From NCBI GenBank assembly GCA_002702705.1, contig PABH01000007.1, forward strand, positions 1-64,000: a stretch of DNA of 64,000 nt, in the 5' to 3' direction. A program made the position numbers and the translations under genes. Positions 62,968 through 64,000 of this stretch are shown piece by piece. Under the pieces are notes generated by a model. It was not told the DNA's origin, did no database searches, and saw nothing but the letters and a program-made list of their open reading frames with translations. How positions within the stretch are numbered: position 1 is the stretch's first letter; each line of letters begins with the position of its first letter. The stretch is from Anaerolineaceae bacterium. GTDB lineage: Bacteria; Chloroflexota; Anaerolineae; Anaerolineales; Anaerolineaceae.

Positions 62968-64000
62968 CTAATATGCTCGCTGGCGTTTTCGTAAAAATGC
63001 AGGAATATCAATATCTGCGGTGTTGGGAACAATTTCTGCCATTTGTGGCGATCTACGTTGGACATAAGGCGTCTCTTTTTTAACCGGTTCAAATATACTT
63101 CGTGCATTTTCTGTGGTGGTTTCACGTTGGGAAGAAACGGGGGTTGCCCCTAATCCTGTAATAACCAAAATTACTTCACATCGATCTTGAAGGCGGGAAT
63201 CTGTTAAGACACCTGGGATAATATCGGCTTCTGTGTGGGTCATTTCGTGGAGTTCTCTTAGTGCTTCCGTCATTTCGATAAAAGAAAGATCCTCACCAGC
63301 TGTGAAGTTAGCAATAATACCGGTTGCATTGGAAATATTCACAGAATCTAATAAGGGGTGATTTAATGCATTATGAATGGCTTGTTTCGCTTTGTCTTTT
63401 CCTTTTCCCATACCAATGGAAAGTAAAGAGCCACCACCCATTTTCATCATTTGACGAATATGAGAGAAATCTACATTGATATATCCTGTTTGATTAATTA
63501 ATTCTGATATCCCTTGGATACCCTGCCGTAAAACATCATCTGCCAAACGAAAAGCCATATCCAAAGGAAGATCACGAGGTGCAACTTTTAATAAACGATC
63601 ATTCGGAATTGTAATTAAAGTATCTACATGTTTTCGGAGTCGATTGAGACCTTCCATCGCATTTTTTTGGCGGCGGCCTAATTCAAATGAAAAAGGTGTT
63701 GTAACAATGGCTACGGTAACCGCCCCAATATATTTTGCGACTTGAGCTGCAATCGAAATGGAACCTGTTCCGGTTCCACCCCCCATGCCTGCTGCCAAGA
63801 AGACCATATCCGCCCCATCTAATGCATCCAATAAGGTTTGAAAGCTTTCTTTAGCGGCTTCGTAACCAACCTCAAAATTTCCTCCAGCACCTAATCCTCG
63901 TGTTAATACCGGTCCGAGTTGGATTTTTGTTGGAGCCAGGCTGTCTTTTAATGCTTGTGCATCTGTATTGGCAGCAATAAAGTCAATCCCTGTTAAGCCG
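62968..64000 (-). CDS. ftsZ: Cell division GTPase FtsZ, 5' end outside window
   Basis: The window holds the last ~343 codons. GTPase motifs are NTDAQAL, TRGLGAGGNFEVG, the tubulin signature GGGTGTGS, and PFSFELGRRQ with IPNDRLL. The T7 loop reads NVDFSHIRQMM. The first catalytic Asp is kept (NVD), but the second, Asp212 in E. coli numbering, is His. The C-terminal peptide DIDIPAFLRKRQ is canonical and should bind partners such as SepF or FtsA; the linker between core and peptide is short (~50 residues). The gene leads an operon with four uncharacterised genes. The frame continues upstream of 64000 without a start. Confidence 0.95.
   Translation of the reverse strand, partial: GLTGIDFIAANTDAQALKDSLAPTKIQLGPVLTRGLGAGGNFEVGYEAAKESFQTLLDALDGADMVFLAAGMGGGTGTGSISIAAQVAKYIGAVTVAIVTTPFSFELGRRQKNAMEGLNRLRKHVDTLITIPNDRLLKVAPRDLPLDMAFRLADDVLRQGIQGISELINQTGYINVDFSHIRQMMKMGGGSLLSIGMGKGKDKAKQAIHNALNHPLLDSVNISNATGIIANFTAGEDLSFIEMTEALRELHEMTHTEADIIPGVLTDSRLQDRCEVILVITGLGATPVSSQRETTTENARSIFEPVKKETPYVQRRSPQMAEIVPNTADIDIPAFLRKRQRAY

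Overview
The window is a densely coded, AT-rich bacterial chromosome segment. It starts inside a 5S rRNA gene and ends inside ftsZ. Gene content suggests a member of Chloroflexota, probably class Anaerolineae. The reasons are the Glu/Pro/Val-rich linker behind the lipobox of a Liv-type binding protein, a MalT-like regulator fused to a SARP/BTAD activator, a membrane-fused spermidine synthase, an isolated diphosphomevalonate decarboxylase, and many GTG/TTG starts preceded by strong ribosome binding sites. The taxonomic call is inference. No CRISPR array, insertion sequence, prophage or tRNA gene was seen, and no gene-free stretch exceeds about 300 bases.

Layout. 1-7.7 kb: 5S rRNA end, mgtE, a channel-like protein, a heterodimeric ABC exporter and a membrane protein. 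7.8-12.6 kb: histidine phosphatase, methyltransferase and a 1072-residue SARP-type regulator. 12.6-25.7 kb: the main accessory block. A control region with three direct repeats at an 11-base period and a possible attenuator precedes eight acyl-CoA metabolism genes (SDR, KAS III-like, CoA transferase, two alpha/beta hydrolases, SCP2-type thiolase, DUF35 partner, MaoC hydratase). A complete livKGFHM-like transporter follows. This looks like an uptake and beta-oxidation-like route for an unidentified carboxylic acid. 25.7-37.9 kb: an AlkX-type DNA glycosylase, a PrsW-like protease, an msmX-like sugar-ABC ATPase, an S9 peptidase, gpmA, a Lit-like (DUF1461) protein, an MFS/spermidine synthase fusion, nnr and envelope proteins.

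38-44.8 kb: pth, mfd and uvrB, a repair cluster. 44.8-48.6 kb: a four-gene minus-strand operon of rseP, a HEAT-repeat protein, a peptidase-MA-like protein and acyP. 48.7-54 kb: mvaD, an RNA methyltransferase, a YgiQ radical SAM protein and a divergent phosphofructokinase. 54.2-57.5 kb: a cytidylate-kinase-like protein, a nuclease-fold-like protein, hpt and small membrane proteins. 57.6-60.6 kb: an M1 peptidase lipoprotein, a peroxiredoxin-glutaredoxin fusion and a SlyD-like isomerase. 60.7-64 kb: ftsZ and four poorly known genes in one operon.

The most striking observation is the peroxiredoxin-glutaredoxin gene at 59253-59990. Its reading frame carries a TGA exactly where the peroxidatic cysteine belongs, followed by a hairpin of SECIS type. 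I read it as a selenocysteine peroxiredoxin fused to its own glutaredoxin. Other points worth attention are the SARP-like operator, a KAS III homologue lacking the His and Asn of its triad, FtsZ with His in place of a T7-loop catalytic Asp, a phosphofructokinase with a rebuilt ATP site, and several genes that appear to be transcribed without a leader.
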